A stretch of DNA of 64,000 nt from Thermocrinis albus DSM 14484 (GCF_000025605.1 NC_013894.1:667529-731528), one strand, 5' to 3'; numbered from the stretch's first letter, positions 17,587 to 28,295 are shown. Numbers and translations are program-made. The notes: generated by a model not told the origin, from the sequence alone.

Positions 17587-18631
17587 GTTTGCCTCCATAT
17601 ATAAATTTTGTAAATCTTGTAAGCAGTTTTTTAAGTTCATTTATATTATTACCGACAAGTATTATAACAATGTAAGCTATACCTATAAAATATAGCCAAA
17701 AGTTAGGAAAGTAACTGCTTATTTTGTCTTTTATTAAATTAATGCCAATAACTGAGAGAACAACTGCCAGAAAGTTTTCTCTACCAGCCAAAGCAACCCA
17801 TAAAATCATTTCTATAGAAGCCATAACTCCTACCAAAGATGGGGAAATGGAACCATTGAAAAGGGTAAAAAGTGCACCACCTATGCCAGCCAAAGTGCCA
17901 GATATTGCAAATACAATGATCTTAAAGTAAACTGTATTATAACCAAAGAATTTTAATCTATTCTCATTATCTCTAATAGCCCTTATGAGCTTTCCAATCC
18001 TAGAATTTTCTACTATAAATGATAGTAAAATTAAGGAAAACACTATAAACTCTGTAATAAAGAGGAGCCCTCGCTGAAAACCATTATCTCCTATATACCA
18101 AATGAGAAAAGGGCCAAAGTTAGTAAGACCATTAAATCCTCCAGTATAAGGTTGCAAACTTATTAAAAGTATCTCAAATATTGCTACAGCTGCCTGACTG
18201 ATAAGGGCAAAATATACACCACTTATTTCTCTTTTAAACATAATATAGGAAAAAACAACAGCCAGCAGTGTTGGGATTAAGAAGATTGTCATAAATACAA
18301 ATACTATATTGCTAAAAGGTTGCCACCACCATGGCAGTGTTGTTAAACCACTCCATAACATAAAGTCTGGAAGGTCACCAGAAGGTGTTGCTTTAAGCTT
18401 AAGATGCATGGCCATTGCATAAGCACCTAATCCGAAGAAAAGTCCTTGTCCTAAGGACAAGATATTCATGTGCCCCCAAATCCAAGAAATGCCTATAGCA
18501 ACTATCGCAAGAGAAAGATATTTACCTAAAATGACTATATAGTAGTCTGGAAGAGCTGGAGTAATGCTTAAAAATACCATAAATAGGAAAAGTGTATAAA
18601 TATAATTTTTATTTTTCTTCAATATCCACAT
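17564..18631 (-). CDS. urtC: Urea ABC transporter permease UrtC
   Basis: A 355-residue LivM-like permease with about ten hydrophobic helices. The features WGHMNILSLGQGLFFGLGAY, LTNFGPFLIWYIGDNGFQRG and RAIRDNENRLKFFGYNT fit UrtC of urea importers. A GGGGTAAAGG ribosome site lies before ATG 18631. It follows urtB closely and overlaps urtD. With UrtB it forms the inner-membrane channel. Confidence 0.92.
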   Translation of the reverse strand: MWILKKNKNYIYTLFLFMVFLSITPALPDYYIVILGKYLSLAIVAIGISWIWGHMNILSLGQGLFFGLGAYAMAMHLKLKATPSGDLPDFMLWSGLTTLPWWWQPFSNIVFVFMTIFLIPTLLAVVFSYIMFKREISGVYFALISQAAVAIFEILLISLQPYTGGFNGLTNFGPFLIWYIGDNGFQRGLLFITEFIVFSLILLSFIVENSRIGKLIRAIRDNENRLKFFGYNTVYFKIIVFAISGTLAGIGGALFTLFNGSISPSLVGVMASIEMILWVALAGRENFLAVVLSVIGINLIKDKISSYFPNFWLYFIGIAYIVIILVGNNINELKKLLTRFTKFIYGGKHESAFRS

Positions 18632-18636
18632 ATCCT

Positions 18637-19521
18637 TTACCCCCTTATCTTAACAGATATAAGCCCAGTTGGTCTAAACTGAATAAATAAGATAACAGAC
18701 ATAAGCACCAAAGCTTTGGCAAGACTAACTTCCATATATCCACTAAAAATAGCAGACATAAAGCCTATGATAATAGATCCAAGAAGTGTCCCACCCAAAC
18801 TACCTACACCGCCGAAAATTACAACTAAGAAAGCGTCTACTATATAACTCATCCCTGTAGTAGGTGTAATAGAAGAAACCATTGATAAAGCAGAACCACC
18901 AGCACCGGCAATACCCGAACCTAATGCAAAAATAAGTAGATTAACTAAATCATCGTTTATTCCCATGGCTGAGGCCGTCTCACGATCTTGAGCAACAGCT
19001 CTGAGATTAAGACCAAGATCGGTTTTAAAAAATAGCAGATAAAGCAGCAGAAGAACAAAGAGCATTACCACTATAATATAAATGCGAACAACTGGTATAT
19101 AAACACCACCTAAATAGAGTGTGGTAGATAGCCACTTAGGTGGTACTACTCCTACTCCTGTTGGACCAAAAGCATCTCTAACTAGTTGTTGAAGTATAAG
19201 ACTAAGTCCCCAGGTCAAAAGAATAGTGTCTAAAGTATTTTGAACTCTCTTTAAAATTAGGTACCAAAAAACTAGTCCAAATATAAATAGTACTATAAAA
19301 GAAAAGAAGATTGAAAAAAGTGGAAAAACTGCTTCTGGAAAAATATTACTTTGCTGTACTATATAAGAAATATAACCTCCTAACATAAGGAATTCGCCGT
19401 GTGCCATATTAATTATTCTCATATATCCAAATGATAGACTTAAACCTATGGCTATCATAAAGTAAATTGACGCAAGACTCAGTCCGTTGAAAAGTTGGTT
19501 TAAGAAGAAATCCGTATCCAT
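18637..19521 (-). CDS. urtB: Urea ABC transporter permease UrtB
   Basis: A LivH-like permease with multiple hydrophobic helices. Typical UrtB/LivH segments are visible: GLSLSFGYMRIINMAHGEFL, RAVAQDRETASAMGIN, ALGSGIAGAGGSAL and FLVVIFGGVGSLGGTLLGS. The frame is open to 19578 and would overlap urtA by 41 nt; the ATG at 19521 (MDTDFFLNQLFNGLSLAS) gives a conventional N-terminus and no overlap, so I prefer it. It is 6 nt from urtC. Confidence 0.92.
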   Translation of the reverse strand: MDTDFFLNQLFNGLSLASIYFMIAIGLSLSFGYMRIINMAHGEFLMLGGYISYIVQQSNIFPEAVFPLFSIFFSFIVLFIFGLVFWYLILKRVQNTLDTILLTWGLSLILQQLVRDAFGPTGVGVVPPKWLSTTLYLGGVYIPVVRIYIIVVMLFVLLLLYLLFFKTDLGLNLRAVAQDRETASAMGINDDLVNLLIFALGSGIAGAGGSALSMVSSITPTTGMSYIVDAFLVVIFGGVGSLGGTLLGSIIIGFMSAIFSGYMEVSLAKALVLMSVILFIQFRPTGLISVKIRG

Positions 19522-19537
19522 GGTAAGCCCCACGATG

Positions 19538-20752
19538 TTATAAAACACATTTCTTTCCGGGAAAAACAAGTTTGTCATAAGGTTCAGGTTCTATAGGTTT
19601 TCCTGAAGACCAAACTATAGAGAACTGCCCATCTGAACCGAGTTTTCCTATATAAGCTGTTTGATATAAACTTTGATTTTTTGCTATCTTTATTTTTCCA
19701 AATGGAGAATCCACCCATGGAAGTTCTGTTGCAGCTTTTCTAACCATCATAGGGTCAAAAGTTCCAGCCTTTTCTACAGCCATTTTCCATAAATAGACAT
19801 TCATATATCCATGAGCCATCGGATCAGTTATAAGGGAGGATTTACCGTATTTCCCTTGATACGCCTTTATAAATTCCAAATTAGCTTTATTGTTAAGACT
19901 CATAAAGTAATTCCACGCAGCATAACTTCCTTCTAAAAGAGGTATTCCAATTGCTTTTGCTTCTTGTTCAGCAATGCTAAAGGAAATTACTGGAAGCACT
20001 TTAGGACCAACACCTGCTGCAGCCATTTGCTTGAAGAAAGCCACATTTGAATCACCGTTTATAGTATTAAAAACTATGTCTGGTTTTGTGTTTATGATTT
20101 TATTAACAACTGCGCTAAAATCTGTTCCTCCTAAGGGTACATACTCTTCCCCACTAACTATAGCACCATTTTTCTGAATATGCTTCTTTAATATCAGGTT
20201 TGCTGTTCTTGGAAAAACATAATCCGAACCTACTAAAAAGAACTTTTTGTAACCTTGCTTTAAAGCCCATTCAAGTGCTGGTAATATTTGTTGATTCGGT
20301 TGTGCTCCTGTATAGATAATGTTAGGAGAACATTCATTACCTTCAAATTGTACAGGATACCACAATAGATTTTTATATCTTTCAAAAACAGGAAGCATAG
20401 CTTTCCTGCTTGCCGATGTCCATCCGCCAAAAACAGTCACAACCTTATCCATAAGTATTAACTTCTGTGCCTTTTGTGCAAATGTTGCTGGGTCGGATGC
20501 CCCATCTTCAATTATAGGTTCAATAGTGTATCCCAATACACCACCTTTTCTGTTTATTTCTTCTATAGCTAATAAAGTTGCATTTTTAACATGAACCTCA
20601 CTTATAGCCATCGTGCCAGAAAGAGAGTGCAACACTCCAACTTTGATTTTTTTAGGTGAAGGCCAAACTAAGGCCGGTGCTATAGTATGCAGGGTTATTA
20701 CAGCTGCACTTGCCTTAATAAAATCTCTTCTGTTTGCATACCCGCTTTTCAT
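19538..20752 (-). CDS. urtA: Urea ABC transporter substrate-binding protein UrtA
   Basis: A 404-residue periplasmic binding protein of the Leu/Ile/Val-binding fold. The N-terminus has a Tat-type signal (NRRDFIKASAAVITLHTIA). Motifs that fit UrtA are KVGVLHSLSGTMAISE, VFGGWTSASRKAMLPVFE, NLLWYPVQFEGNECSPN, IYTGAQPNQQILPALEW and TDPMAHGYMNVYLWKMAVE. It captures urea for UrtBCDE. It leads the operon behind a sigma54 promoter and is divergent from ureB. Confidence 0.94.
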   Translation of the reverse strand: MKSGYANRRDFIKASAAVITLHTIAPALVWPSPKKIKVGVLHSLSGTMAISEVHVKNATLLAIEEINRKGGVLGYTIEPIIEDGASDPATFAQKAQKLILMDKVVTVFGGWTSASRKAMLPVFERYKNLLWYPVQFEGNECSPNIIYTGAQPNQQILPALEWALKQGYKKFFLVGSDYVFPRTANLILKKHIQKNGAIVSGEEYVPLGGTDFSAVVNKIINTKPDIVFNTINGDSNVAFFKQMAAAGVGPKVLPVISFSIAEQEAKAIGIPLLEGSYAAWNYFMSLNNKANLEFIKAYQGKYGKSSLITDPMAHGYMNVYLWKMAVEKAGTFDPMMVRKAATELPWVDSPFGKIKIAKNQSLYQTAYIGKLGSDGQFSIVWSSGKPIEPEPYDKLVFPGKKCVL

Positions 20753-20798
20753 GGCATCACCTCCTTAAAGGTTTTAACCTCCTTCCGTAATTCAAATT

Positions 20799-20814
20799 AG
20801 CAAACAACGTGCCC
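20799..20814 (-). promoter_or_regulatory. Sigma54 promoter of the urtABCDE-ureA operon
   Basis: The minus strand reads GGGCACGTTGTTTGCT, matching TGGCACG-N4-TTGCT at all but the first base, with GG-GC spacing of 10 nt. It lies about 47 nt before the urtA start. The candidate activator palindrome is only about 39 bp upstream, closer than at the other promoters. Confidence 0.78.
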
Positions 20815-20852
20815 TGCACTTTTCATTTTTAATTATTCAATAATGAACATAA

Positions 20853-20868
20853 TCAACAAAATTGTTAA
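20853..20868. promoter_or_regulatory. Candidate enhancer site, copy 2
   Basis: TCAACAA-AA-TTGTTAA differs from copy 1 by one base and overlaps a perfect palindrome TTGTTAACAA (20862-20871). It lies between the divergent urt and ure promoters, about 103 bp upstream of the ureB promoter, much like the 108 and roughly 100 bp at the other two sites. Confidence 0.6.
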
Positions 20869-20970
20869 CAATTACGAGCTCATTATAGAATTTAGCAAAA
20901 CGCCCTGTCAAAGATAAACAATTAAACGGTTGAAATAAAAGGAATGGTGTGAATGGTTACAAACAAAATA

Positions 20971-20986
20971 TGGTATAAAATTTGCA
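20971..20986 (+). promoter_or_regulatory. Sigma54 promoter of ureBCEF
   Basis: TGGTATAAAATTTGCA carries TGG and TTGCA at exact RpoN spacing. It lies about 27 nt before the ureB start, and GGAGG is at about 21002. The element has the T-A-T variant in place of C-A-C in the -24 block, shared with two other promoters of this island. Confidence 0.75.
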
Positions 20987-21012
20987 TAAATACTCAATGA
21001 AGGAGGTAAGAT

Positions 21013-21372
21013 ATGGTACCGGGAGAGATATTTGTAGATGATGGAGAAATAACCCTCAATGCTAATAGAAAAACTATAAAGTTACTCGTTAAGAATGTTG
21101 GGGACAGACCTATACAAGTTGGATCCCATGCTCATTTTTTTGAAGTTAATAAGTACTTAAAATTTGACAGAGAGAAAGCTTACGGTTATAGGCTAAATAT
21201 ACCTGCTGGTACTGCAGTAAGGTTTGAACCTGGAATGGCCAAAGAAGTAGAACTCGTAGAGTTTGGTGGTAAAAGAATTGTTTACGGTTTTAATGCATTA
21301 GTTAGCGGGTTTCTAGAAGAAAAGAGGGAAGAGGCTATGCAAAAAGCAAAAGAAAGGGGGTTTTTGTCATGA
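21013..21372 (+). CDS. ureB: Urease subunit beta
   Basis: A 119-residue protein matching urease beta: [59 protein letters not shown] and [20 protein letters not shown]. It packs with UreC and UreA in the (ABC) trimer. The gene starts behind a sigma54 promoter with a strong ribosome site and overlaps ureC by 4 nt. The gamma subunit gene that normally precedes it is absent here and lies in the urt and ureohydrolase operons. Confidence 0.97.
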   Translation: MVPGEIFVDDGEITLNANRKTIKLLVKNVGDRPIQVGSHAHFFEVNKYLKFDREKAYGYRLNIPAGTAVRFEPGMAKEVELVEFGGKRIVYGFNALVSGFLEEKREEAMQKAKERGFLS

Positions 21373-23072
21373 GGATATCTAAACAATCTTATGCCAGACT
21401 TTATGGTCCAACAAAAGGTGACAGAATAAGGTTAGGTGATACAAATTTGATAATAGAAGTTGAGGAAGATTTCAATTTGTACGGTGAGGAAGTTTGTTTT
21501 GGTGGAGGGAAAGTTATAAGGGATGGTATGGGTCAATGTCAACTTTCGCGAAAGGATGGTACTCCTGATTTAGTTATAGTAGGTGCTGTAATCGTAGATT
21601 ATTGGGGCATAGTAAAGGCTGATGTAGGAATAAGAGATGGAAAGATAGTTGCCATAGGTAAAGCTGGAAATCCAAATATTCAAGATGGTGTGACCCCTGG
21701 CTTGGAAATAGGTCCATGTACGGAAGTTATTGATGCACGAGGGAAAATACTAACAGCAGGGGGTATTGATTGCCATGTACATTTTATATGTCCTCAACAA
21801 ATATGGGAAGCTCTTTATAGTGGTATAACCACAATGATTGGTGGAGGCACAGGACCTACAGAAGGTACCAAGGCAACCACATGTACACCAGGACCGTGGA
21901 ACATAATACATATGCTAAAGGCTTTAGAAGCTTTTCCAATGAACTTTGGACTTCTCGGGAAAGGAAATTCATCTTTACCTTCCCCCCTTATAGAGCAAAT
22001 AGAAGCTGGGGCAATGGGATTAAAAATTCACGAAGATTGGGGGGCAACTCCAGCGGTTATAGATTGCGCTCTTACGGTGGCGGATGAATACGATATACAA
22101 ATAGCGATACATACTGATACTTTAAATGAGTGTGGTTATGTTGAAGATACGATCAAGGCCTTTAAAGGAAGAACCATTCATACATATCATTCAGAAGGTG
22201 CAGGCGGAGGACATGCACCCGATATAATGAAAGTGGTTTCTCATATAAATGTTTTGCCTTCTAGTACTAACCCTACTATGCCGTATACCGTAAACACATT
22301 TGATGAGCATTTTGATATGTTAATGGTGTGTCATCACCTATCTCCAAATATACCAGAGGACGTAGCTTTTGCGGAATCCAGAATAAGACCAGAAACAATG
22401 GCTGCGGAGGATGTACTTCACGATATAGGGGCTATTTCTATGATGTCCAGTGATTCGCAGGCCATGGGGAGGGTAGGAGAGGTAATAATTAGAACATGGC
22501 AAACTGCCCATAAAATGAAGGAAGAAAGGGGTAAACTTCCGGAGGATTCGGATAGAAATGATAATTTCAGAGTAAAGAGATATATCAGTAAATACACAAT
22601 TAATCCAGCGATAGCCTTTGGTATAGCTGAGTACGTTGGTTCAGTAGAGGTAGGGAAAATTGCTGACCTTGTTATATGGGATCCAAAATTCTTTGGCGTT
22701 AAACCCGACTTGGTAATAAAGGGTGGAATGGTGGTTGCGTCATTAATGGGAGATCCAAATGCTTCAATTCCTACACCTCAACCTGTACTTTACAGACCCA
22801 TGTTTGCTTCGTTTGGTAGTGCAGTTAACAAGGTTTCTGCATTCTTTGTTTCTCAAGTATCCTTAGAAAAAGGTTGGATAGATGATCTAAAAAGACCATT
22901 ACTTCCAGTAAGAAAAACAAGAGTAATATCAAAAAAAGACATGATATTAAATGATGCATTACCTAACATAAAGATAGATCCAGAAACCTACAAAGTTTAC
23001 ATCGATGGTGAACTTATAACGAGTAAGCCAGCCAAAAGCTTACCCCTAACTCAGCGATATTTCCTATTCTAG
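21369..23072 (+). CDS. ureC: Urease subunit alpha (catalytic)
   Basis: A 567-residue nickel urease catalytic subunit. Active-site elements are intact: nickel ligands [11 protein letters not shown] (H136, H138), the carbamylated lysine in [10 protein letters not shown] (K219), [29 protein letters not shown], the mobile-flap cysteine in MVCHHLSP (C321, H322) and SSDSQAMGR. It hydrolyses urea to ammonia and carbamate in the cytoplasm. Length is normal for the family. It overlaps ureB by 4 nt, and ureE follows after 10 nt. Confidence 0.98.
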   Translation: MRISKQSYARLYGPTKGDRIRLGDTNLIIEVEEDFNLYGEEVCFGGGKVIRDGMGQCQLSRKDGTPDLVIVGAVIVDYWGIVKADVGIRDGKIVAIGKAGNPNIQDGVTPGLEIGPCTEVIDARGKILTAGGIDCHVHFICPQQIWEALYSGITTMIGGGTGPTEGTKATTCTPGPWNIIHMLKALEAFPMNFGLLGKGNSSLPSPLIEQIEAGAMGLKIHEDWGATPAVIDCALTVADEYDIQIAIHTDTLNECGYVEDTIKAFKGRTIHTYHSEGAGGGHAPDIMKVVSHINVLPSSTNPTMPYTVNTFDEHFDMLMVCHHLSPNIPEDVAFAESRIRPETMAAEDVLHDIGAISMMSSDSQAMGRVGEVIIRTWQTAHKMKEERGKLPEDSDRNDNFRVKRYISKYTINPAIAFGIAEYVGSVEVGKIADLVIWDPKFFGVKPDLVIKGGMVVASLMGDPNASIPTPQPVLYRPMFASFGSAVNKVSAFFVSQVSLEKGWIDDLKRPLLPVRKTRVISKKDMILNDALPNIKIDPETYKVYIDGELITSKPAKSLPLTQRYFLF

Positions 23073-23082
23073 GAGGAACTCA

Positions 23083-23547
23083 ATGAGGAGAGTGTTTGTT
23101 TATGAAATACCAAATGTAACCAATGAACAGTTAAGTGCATACAACATAAAGGAAATTAAGCTTTCGTATTATGAAAGACAAAAAGTAAGACAGAAGATAA
23201 AAATAGAGGAAGAACTAGAGATAATTATAATTCTAAAAGATAGAACACATATAAGACCATTTAGTTATATCTATATAGATTCCAGCAGCAAAACAGCATA
23301 TAAAGTGGTACCACTGGAGGAGGAATGCTTAGTTATAGAAGTTGATGCCCCATTGTCCTATTTATTGTTAGGGCACATATTAGGTAATATGCACCTTCCA
23401 ATAGGTATCTGGGAGAATAAAGTTACCACGATATTTGATCCTACTGTTGAATATAGGTTAAATAAATACGGTTTTAAGACAAATAGATTGATAGTCCCCT
23501 TTGTGGAACTTTCGGAACATACAGAGCATATGCATTCACATGGATAG
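23083..23547 (+). CDS. ureE: Urease accessory protein UreE (nickel chaperone)
   Basis: A 154-residue protein with the UreE N-terminal domain and a peptide-binding C-terminal domain, including YLLLGHILGNMHLPIGIWE, which contains the conserved nickel-binding GNxH. The C-terminus ends in a short His-rich tail (HTEHMHSHG), less extended than in Klebsiella UreE. It delivers nickel to the apo-urease complex. AGGAGG precedes the start; the stop overlaps ureF by 8 nt. Confidence 0.93.
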   Translation: MRRVFVYEIPNVTNEQLSAYNIKEIKLSYYERQKVRQKIKIEEELEIIIILKDRTHIRPFSYIYIDSSSKTAYKVVPLEEECLVIEVDAPLSYLLLGHILGNMHLPIGIWENKVTTIFDPTVEYRLNKYGFKTNRLIVPFVELSEHTEHMHSHG

Positions 23548-24208
23548 TAGGGTATACGATCAACTTAATTACATTCTTGCACTATTTGATAGTCAATTTC
23601 CCGTTGGTGCTTTTGCTTTTTCATGGGGACTTGAATCATTTGTTTCCGATAAATCTGATAAATTAACACTCGAGAAACTTGTAGATGCGTATATTAAGGA
23701 AGGGCCATTACATCTTGAACTTTTTTCTTGCAAGCTATCTTACGAGTATAGCGACTGCATAGAATGCTTAAAGTGTGTAAATGATTATGTAAGTGCATTT
23801 AAGATTTTACCTTCTGTGTATGAGCCATCCGTTAAGATAGGAAGGAACCTCATAAAGGCTAGTAAAGAAATACTAAATGTGGAATTTCCTTATAATGAAG
23901 TTAAAGACCCACACTTTTCTGTGGTTTTAGGTTATGTTGGAGCCACACTTAATATAAAGTTGGACCTATTACTATTCTCTTTTGCTCATAGTAACATAAA
24001 AAATTTACTTAGCTCACTCATGAGATGTATCCCATTGTCACCTTATGAAGCATGGAAGACGCTGTTGACGTCGTACAAAAAGCTGAAAGATGAAATAAAT
24101 AGAATACTCTTGTATCAAGATTGGGATCAAATTTTTGTAAATACTTTCCTTTGGGACATTCACTCTTTTAGGCAAAGGTTTTTAGAAACTCGGCTTTTTG
24201 AAGGATGA
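23540..24208 (+). CDS. ureF: Urease accessory protein UreF
   Basis: The hallmark SQFPVGAFAFSWGLESFV lies near the N-terminus, as in UreF, followed by an all-helical domain. A longer frame begins at 23501, but ATG 23540 (MDSRVYDQL) gives the standard UreF N-terminus and overlaps ureE by only 8 nt. The product is about 222 residues. UreF acts with UreD and UreG to insert nickel and form the carbamylated lysine. ureG and ureD are encoded on the opposite strand nearby. Confidence 0.93.
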   Translation: MDSRVYDQLNYILALFDSQFPVGAFAFSWGLESFVSDKSDKLTLEKLVDAYIKEGPLHLELFSCKLSYEYSDCIECLKCVNDYVSAFKILPSVYEPSVKIGRNLIKASKEILNVEFPYNEVKDPHFSVVLGYVGATLNIKLDLLLFSFAHSNIKNLLSSLMRCIPLSPYEAWKTLLTSYKKLKDEINRILLYQDWDQIFVNTFLWDIHSFRQRFLETRLFEG

Positions 24209-24249
24209 TGTTGAAAAAGTTATATAAAGTTTTATATAATATATAGAGG

Positions 24250-25788
24250 ATGAAGGAGAAGAAAGGGCTAAACGAGATATATTATCTTTTCCATAATACA
24301 ATAAGTTTAATTGAACATATAAATGCTAACATATATGTTAAAAATCGTTCTGCAGACGCCTTCTTAATAGAGTCTATAGCAACTGTATTTGAATACTTTG
24401 GGTACGATAACCTCCTCCTTTTTAATGAAAATCAAGGTTTCTATGAGTTAGTTCTTTATATAAAGAATGGAGAGATAAAGCAGGATAAAATTAGGTTAGA
24501 TAAGAAATTTTTTAAAGGAATTGATGCTTTTAAAAGCGTCCAATTCTTTGAGTATTATAGCCCTATATGTGAATTCCTTTCTCGGGAAGGATTAATAGAA
24601 TTAAGGGAAAATGTTAAGGTATTCATTAAGACATTTCATTCAAGCAGAAAATGGATAGCCATATTAGTATCCTATAAAAAATTTACAAGCATTCCAGTGT
24701 ATATTGATAAAATGATTTTAGACGCTTCTTTTATGTTTATAGAAAAGCTTTATAAAACACATATGGAATATTCATCTGAAATAGATATTTATAGAACAGA
24801 GCTGGAAAATTTAGCAAAATTTACTGCAGAAGTATACACTAAAGATTTTATCAAATATAATGATGCTTTTTTAGAGAAAATAGCAAAAACGGATGTAAAT
24901 ATATTGATCGAAGGAGAAACAGGAACTGGAAAATCCACTCTTGCATATAGAATTCACAACCTAAGTCATAGAAAAGATAAACCTTTTAAAGAATTATTTG
25001 AAGCAGAGCTTTTTGGATACGAAAAAGGTGCTTTTACAGGTGCAAGCATATCAAAAAAAGGAAGGTTGGAAATAGCCAACGGAGGTACTGTCTTTTTTGA
25101 TGAAATAGGGGATATACCTATTGAATTTCAGACCAAGCTATTAAGACTATTACAAGAAAAAAAATTTTCCAAACTCGGTGGACTGAAAGATATATATGTA
25201 GATATAAGATTTATTTTTGCTACTAATAAAAATTTAGATAAGTTGGTCAAAGAAGGGTTGTTTAGACAAGATTTGTATTACAGGATAAATACTATAAGAT
25301 TAAAACTGCTACCTTTTAGAGATAGAACAAGTAAAGAAAAAAGAGAAATAGTAGATAGGATAATAGAAAAACTGACTAAAAAGTATAACAAATCACTGTC
25401 TATAGACAACGAAGTTTACAAGTTCATCGAAGAACATCATTGGCCAGGTAATATAAGAGAACTGGAAAATGTTCTTGAATATGCAGCAATTCTATCGGAA
25501 GACGGAGTTATTAAATTGAATCACCTTCCACAATGGGTTATCACTGAATATATTGAAAGCAAGAATACCACGGATTATGTAATTGAAACACACAAAGGCC
25601 ATGGATTAACTTTCAAGGATATAAAGAAGTTAGAAATGGAAGCCATCATTGATGCACTTCTGACTACAAACTTTAACGTATCAAAAGCTGCTTTAAAACT
25701 AGGTATTTCGCGCAGACAACTTGAGTATAGAATAAAAAAATACAATATAATAGAGGATATTACTAAAAAAATTCGGAAAAATGAATAA
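24250..25788 (+). CDS. Sigma54-dependent enhancer-binding regulator
   Basis: A 512-residue activator. Residues 1-200 are an unrecognised sensory region. The AAA+ core has Walker [11 protein letters not shown] (222-229), the sigma54-contact loop GAFTGA (260-265), Walker B VFFDEIGD (284-288) and [11 protein letters not shown] with the arginine finger region. A Fis-type HTH ends the protein ([20 protein letters not shown]). About nine residues normally found after PF (V-x-x-NCA-x-x-P) are absent: [20 protein letters not shown] runs straight on. It follows ureF by 41 nt, with a TATAAT-like element just upstream. Context makes it the likely activator of the island promoters. Confidence 0.9.
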   Translation: MKEKKGLNEIYYLFHNTISLIEHINANIYVKNRSADAFLIESIATVFEYFGYDNLLLFNENQGFYELVLYIKNGEIKQDKIRLDKKFFKGIDAFKSVQFFEYYSPICEFLSREGLIELRENVKVFIKTFHSSRKWIAILVSYKKFTSIPVYIDKMILDASFMFIEKLYKTHMEYSSEIDIYRTELENLAKFTAEVYTKDFIKYNDAFLEKIAKTDVNILIEGETGTGKSTLAYRIHNLSHRKDKPFKELFEAELFGYEKGAFTGASISKKGRLEIANGGTVFFDEIGDIPIEFQTKLLRLLQEKKFSKLGGLKDIYVDIRFIFATNKNLDKLVKEGLFRQDLYYRINTIRLKLLPFRDRTSKEKREIVDRIIEKLTKKYNKSLSIDNEVYKFIEEHHWPGNIRELENVLEYAAILSEDGVIKLNHLPQWVITEYIESKNTTDYVIETHKGHGLTFKDIKKLEMEAIIDALLTTNFNVSKAALKLGISRRQLEYRIKKYNIIEDITKKIRKNE

Positions 25789-25795
25789 AAAGAAA

Positions 25796-26602
25796 TCATA
25801 AAAACGCACTACTCATCGTGTACCATGGTATACTTTGTAAGTATTTTTCATTTCGCCATGAATCTATTAAATCAATAACTCTTTTAGCAAGAATAAAATT
25901 GCTATTTGACAATCCTTTAATAAAAGCTAAACCTCTGTGATTGGTTCCATAAATTAATATAAAGTCTTCATGTTCTTCTATATTTTCTCCTAAATTTAAG
26001 AATGTCCATACTCCCGAAATCATATATTTAAAGCGACCAATAATCCCTATATGTTTAGCAGTATGTTGACTTATAGAGAAGTTTTCAATATAAATTGGTA
26101 TTGATTGTTTAAAGATTTTTAAGTTATTGTTTATGCAGTTAAAGGACAAATATTCTCCACGTTCAATTCTGCCCATGCTCCACATCTCAAAGAAACCAAA
26201 ATTTGCCGATGAAGAAAGATATACATTAATTTTCTGAAGAAATCTGCTTCCTTCAAAAGGTATATTTATACCTGGATAGTACTCGAGTATTGCATTGTCA
26301 TCTATGTAAATGTTATAGAACTGCATGGATATTTCATCATTTTCAGATTTCAAGATTTTTGTTGCGCTCTGATTTAATAAAATTACATGACAATCTTTTC
26401 CAACATTTACTTCTATCTCTAGTTCATCACCTGCATGTATGCCTGCACCAATCGTGATGATCTGAGTAATGAGACAATTACCTATATAAAAAGGTTTCAA
26501 TATCCTTGCAGAACCTGTTTGAAAATTTCTTGTTAAAGTTGTTTTCCCAGATATTTCCTTGAATTCCATAATTAATTTATGCTTCACCATAATTATAATC
26601 AA
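25796..26602 (-). CDS. ureD: Urease accessory protein UreD (UreH)
   Basis: A 268-residue protein with the UreD pattern: [71 protein letters not shown] and [20 protein letters not shown]. It is the scaffold on which UreF and UreG assemble with apo-urease for nickel insertion. The start is uncertain (Met1, Met5 or Met12 are all in frame). It overlaps ureG by 4 nt and its stop lies 7 nt from the convergent regulator gene. Confidence 0.92.
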   Translation of the reverse strand: MIIIMVKHKLIMEFKEISGKTTLTRNFQTGSARILKPFYIGNCLITQIITIGAGIHAGDELEIEVNVGKDCHVILLNQSATKILKSENDEISMQFYNIYIDDNAILEYYPGINIPFEGSRFLQKINVYLSSSANFGFFEMWSMGRIERGEYLSFNCINNNLKIFKQSIPIYIENFSISQHTAKHIGIIGRFKYMISGVWTFLNLGENIEEHEDFILIYGTNHRGLAFIKGLSNSNFILAKRVIDLIDSWRNEKYLQSIPWYTMSSAFL

Positions 26603-27207
26603 TCTATAAATAATATTTCTTTCTCAATCCATGTAATTACTGGAATTATGCTTTCTTCTTCTTTTAGACTAACGAAAAAATACGGTTTGTTTTTTCTCTT
26701 TTCTTCTGTATATTTTCTCATAATTTCAAGATTTACTCCTACATAAGGAGCAAGATCAATCTTATTTATAATAAGTATATCACTTTGAGTTATACCTGGA
26801 CCACCTTTTTTAGGTATTTTCTCTCCTTCTGCAACATCTATTACATATATTACGCTATCCACAAGTATAGGGCTGAACGAGGCTGCTAGGTTATCCCCTC
26901 CAGATTCTATAAAAATAATATCAAGGTCCTTGAACTTACTAATTAGTCTATCAACTGCCTCTAAGTTAATAGAAGGATCTTCCCTTATCGCAGTATGTGG
27001 ACACCCGCCTGTCCTCACTCCTATTATTCTATCTTCTTCTAAAACACCACGTTTTATAAGGTATTCAGCGTCCTCTGTTATATATACATCGTTTGTAATT
27101 ACCGCTATTGAATATTTATCTTTCATAAATTTACACAGCACTTCAATAAGAGTTGTTTTCCCAGAACCTACAGGACCACCTACACCTATTCTAACTGGTT
27201 TTTGCAT
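26599..27207 (-). CDS. ureG: Urease accessory GTPase UreG
   Basis: A 202-residue SIMIBI GTPase. P-loop [17 protein letters not shown], metal-binding [17 protein letters not shown] (the CPH motif), [20 protein letters not shown] and the base-recognition motif [11 protein letters not shown] are present. It couples GTP hydrolysis to nickel delivery to urease. It begins 11 nt downstream of the porin gene and overlaps ureD, so porin, ureG and ureD form one operon under the porin promoter. Confidence 0.97.
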   Translation of the reverse strand: MQKPVRIGVGGPVGSGKTTLIEVLCKFMKDKYSIAVITNDVYITEDAEYLIKRGVLEEDRIIGVRTGGCPHTAIREDPSINLEAVDRLISKFKDLDIIFIESGGDNLAASFSPILVDSVIYVIDVAEGEKIPKKGGPGITQSDILIINKIDLAPYVGVNLEIMRKYTEEKRKNKPYFFVSLKEEESIIPVITWIEKEILFID

Positions 27208-27218
27208 TTTACACCCTC

Positions 27219-28271
27219 CTAAAATACAAATCCAGTCTCAGCAAGTAATCTAAATTGAGTATCTTTATTTCTTTCGTATGTAGGTTTGTCCGTTTTCACA
27301 TATGAAGCTTCTCCTCTTATAAAGAATCCAGATTTGCTATATTTAAGTGTAAAAGTAGATGTAACTGCACTATTATCTTTTCCTATACCATAGTAATCAA
27401 ATTTTTTATCTGCTTTAACATATTCAAATCTAATCCCTGTGGATAGATTTTCAGAAATTTTTTGGCTTATGAACAGAGCTACACCGAAACCAGTACCAGT
27501 ACCATTACCATTCGTACCTGTTTTTGAATCAGGTACAGTTATTATATCTGGATTCAGGGTTATTGTGGTGTTTCCCTTACTGTAGCTAAGAGCTAAGGAG
27601 TAGAGCCTTATAGGATATTTGTCATTTCTATTGTTGTATATTAAAGTAAAGTTTGCAAGTAAATTACTTAATGGTCTTGAACTGATTCCAAATTCTAAAG
27701 CATATTTACCGTCCTTTGTATTCCAATCATTAACACCACCTATAACTTTTAGAGTGTCTAAAAGGGAATAAGTAAGTCTAAACCCGTTAAAGAAAGAATT
27801 AAATTCCGCCCACCAAACAAGTCCTCTCTGTATATTCGCATTTTGATATGTAAACGGAGACTCCCATCCGTAAATAGCAGGTATTTTACCTGCCATTATA
27901 TTTAACTTATCAATATCTAATGTTATATATGCACTTTGCAACTCAAACTTGCTTTCACTAACAAAGGGTTCATACTCTATCCCAACAGTTGGAACTGCTC
28001 TTCTTCCTACATTCAATGCAAAACCTATAGGTAAAGTACTTGATGAAGGTTTAGAAATTTCCAAATTAGCTGCTGATATATCTGTAACACTATAAAGAGA
28101 CGGATTCTCTTTTCTATCTAATGTTTGCATCCAAAATGCTGATATACCGCCGCTAATCCTTAATTCAGTGTTGGCAAGCAATGGAAAGCTCTTTTCTTCT
28201 GAAAAAGAAGGCTTCAAAGATAGCAATACTATTGATGCACTTAAAGCTGAAATAGATCTTATACCTCTCAT
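27219..28271 (-). CDS. Outer-membrane beta-barrel porin
   Basis: After the start at 28271 the protein is 350 residues: signal peptide [19 protein letters not shown], a region of alternating strands rich in aromatic girdle residues, and a terminal Phe (TGFVF), the usual C-terminal signature of outer-membrane barrels. A longer frame opens at 28307, but a sigma54 promoter covers that region and GGAGGG lies just before 28271. By position at the head of ureG-ureD it probably admits urea or a related nitrogen source; the substrate is inference. The segment [16 protein letters not shown] is probably an extracellular loop. Confidence 0.82.
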   Translation of the reverse strand: MRGIRSISALSASIVLLSLKPSFSEEKSFPLLANTELRISGGISAFWMQTLDRKENPSLYSVTDISAANLEISKPSSSTLPIGFALNVGRRAVPTVGIEYEPFVSESKFELQSAYITLDIDKLNIMAGKIPAIYGWESPFTYQNANIQRGLVWWAEFNSFFNGFRLTYSLLDTLKVIGGVNDWNTKDGKYALEFGISSRPLSNLLANFTLIYNNRNDKYPIRLYSLALSYSKGNTTITLNPDIITVPDSKTGTNGNGTGTGFGVALFISQKISENLSTGIRFEYVKADKKFDYYGIGKDNSAVTSTFTLKYSKSGFFIRGEASYVKTDKPTYERNKDTQFRLLAETGFVF

Positions 28272-28295
28272 GTCATACCCTCCACTGACTGTTTT

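Larger units (their letters stand above)
20753..21012. promoter_or_regulatory. Divergent control region between urtA and ureB
   Basis: This 260-bp AT-rich region holds two oppositely oriented sigma54 promoters (20799-20814 minus and 20971-20986 plus) with a shared palindromic candidate activator site (20853-20868) between them. Ribosome sites AGGAGG lie before both urtA and ureB. The arrangement would allow one activator to switch on urea uptake and urease together. Confidence 0.7.
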
